Source of the DNA: Streptomyces sp. DH12
Lineage (GTDB): Bacteria > Actinomycetota > Actinomycetes > Streptomycetales > Streptomycetaceae
Direction of reading: 5' to 3'
DNA: 43,725 nt
Assembly: GCF_020873895.1 (NCBI RefSeq)
Contig: NZ_JAHWGT010000048.1
Span: 1-43,725 of the forward strand
Below the pieces are notes generated by a model, which did not search any database, was not told where the DNA came from, and saw only the letters and a list, made by a program, of their open reading frames with translations. This document shows positions 42,922-43,725 of the stretch, one piece after another. Positions within the stretch are counted from its first letter, which is position 1. Each line of letters opens with the position of its first letter. Both the position numbers and the translations under genes were made by a program.

Positions 42922-43680
42922 ATGCTTGTCGCCGCAGCCGTCTGCCCCTGTCCGCCGCTCCTCGTCCCCGCCGTCGCCGCCGGCGCCGCGCCCGAGCTGG
43001 ACGACGCGCGCACGGCGTGCCTCGACGCCCTGGGCGTCCTGGCCGCGTCGCGGCCCGACCGGCTCGTCGTCGTCGGCCCCGACCCGTACGCCGACCCCGC
43101 GCAGGGCGGCACCCTGGTGTACCCGCACGGCGCCACCGGCGACCTCCGCGGCTTCGGCGTGGACCTCGACGTACGGCTCGGGCCCGGCGAAGCCGACGAC
43201 ACCGCCTCCCGGCTCCTGCCGCCCTCACTGACCGTGGCCGCCTGGCTGCTCCAGCGCGCCGACTGGGCCGACGCCCCCGTCGAGGGCCTCGGCGTGGCCG
43301 AACGGCTGGCGCCCGCGCGCTGCGCGGAGGTCGGCGGTGGGCTCGCCGCGGGGGCGCCGCGCGTCGCCCTGCTGGTGATGGGCGACGGCAGCGCCTGCCG
43401 CAGCGTCAAGGCGCCCGGGTACCTGGACGACCGGGCCGAGGGCTTCGACGCGGCCGCCACGCGCGCGCTGGGCTCCGCCGACGCCGCCGCCCTGGCCGCG
43501 CTCGACGCCGACCTCGCCCACGAACTGAAGGCGGCCGGCCGCGCCCCCTGGCAGGTGCTCGCCGGGGCGGCGGCGGGGTGGACCGAGGCCACCGCGCGCG
43601 GGGAGGGCGGTCCGGAGGGGCGCCTGCTGTACGAGGGCGCCCCCTACGGCGTCGGCTACACCGTCGCCACCTGGTCGTGA
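42922..43680 (+). CDS. Class III extradiol dioxygenase subunit B-like (LigB fold) protein
   Basis: 252 residues. The overall pattern (VCPCPPLLVPAVA at the N-terminus, then RLVVVGPDPYADP, VALLVMGDGSACR and a C-terminal APYGVGYTVATW) matches the LigB-fold family found beside miaB in actinobacteria. The N-terminal His expected as iron ligand in true extradiol dioxygenases is absent (CPCPP instead of an HPP-type motif), so ring-cleavage activity is doubtful. No signal peptide or membrane segment. The remaining 45 bp of the window after its stop contain no recognisable feature. Confidence 0.82.
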   Translation: MLVAAAVCPCPPLLVPAVAAGAAPELDDARTACLDALGVLAASRPDRLVVVGPDPYADPAQGGTLVYPHGATGDLRGFGVDLDVRLGPGEADDTASRLLPPSLTVAAWLLQRADWADAPVEGLGVAERLAPARCAEVGGGLAAGAPRVALLVMGDGSACRSVKAPGYLDDRAEGFDAAATRALGSADAAALAALDADLAHELKAAGRAPWQVLAGAAAGWTEATARGEGGPEGRLLYEGAPYGVGYTVATWS

Positions 43681-43725
43681 CCCGCGTCCTGCGACCTGAC
43701 ACACGGGCATGACACACGGCGGGGG

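Overview
The window is a piece of a Streptomyces (or very close actinomycete) chromosome. The evidence is the very high GC content with strong GC bias at third codon positions, abundant GTG starts, many candidate leaderless starts, and a gene order that matches the core-chromosome recA neighbourhood of streptomycetes as I recall it (osaAB - ftsK - rimO - pgsA - cinA - clgR - dps - nei/lhr - recA - recX - gluABCD/gluRK - miaB). I see no insertion sequence, prophage, CRISPR array, rRNA or tRNA. Almost everything is housekeeping or conserved; the least ordinary part is the cytochrome bd-like block with its own two-component system at about 25.0-29.3 kb.

Layout. 1-5226: the 3' part of a multi-HAMP hybrid histidine kinase (OsaA type) and its partner response regulator with a coiled-coil output (OsaB type), which in S. 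coelicolor act in osmoadaptation. 5530-13090: the DNA translocase FtsK, a RodZ-like membrane HTH protein, then the overlapping run rimO-pgsA-cinA followed by clgR, the regulator of Clp/Lon proteolysis. 13261-14389: a Dps ferritin-like protein and a small unknown membrane protein. 14475-19959 (minus): lhr helicase followed by a Nei-type DNA glycosylase, preceded by a RecA-NDp type DNA-damage promoter. 20068-22080: an AraC-type regulator with AzlC/AzlD branched-chain amino acid exporter genes. 22243-24974: an alpha/alpha-toroid-like protein of unknown role, a DUF3046 protein and an AI-2E family membrane protein.

25044-29305 (minus): histidine kinase - NarL-type regulator - CydA - CydB, tightly packed and apparently one operon. 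CydA keeps the haem ligands and the proton-path glutamates but lacks the Q-loop glutamate, and CydB is short and lacks two conserved aspartates, so this is a divergent bd-type oxidase with a dedicated regulator. 29563-31439: recA-recX with two different damage-type promoters (SOS/Cheo-like and RecA-NDp). 31715-33595 (minus): FAD monooxygenase carrying an in-frame 12-bp tandem repeat. 33832-37228 (minus): gluABCD glutamate ABC importer with two hairpins between gluB and gluC; divergent from it is the gluR-gluK two-component system, and convergent with gluK is a TAXI-type solute-binding protein. 41251-43680: miaB and a LigB-fold protein without visible metal-binding histidines.

Together the genes cover genome maintenance (FtsK, RecA/RecX, Lhr, Nei, Dps), protein quality control (ClgR), translation accuracy (RimO, MiaB), envelope (PgsA, RodZ-like), osmosensing and glutamate sensing/uptake. 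Notably, recA and lhr, about 10 kb apart, carry the same LexA-independent promoter element.
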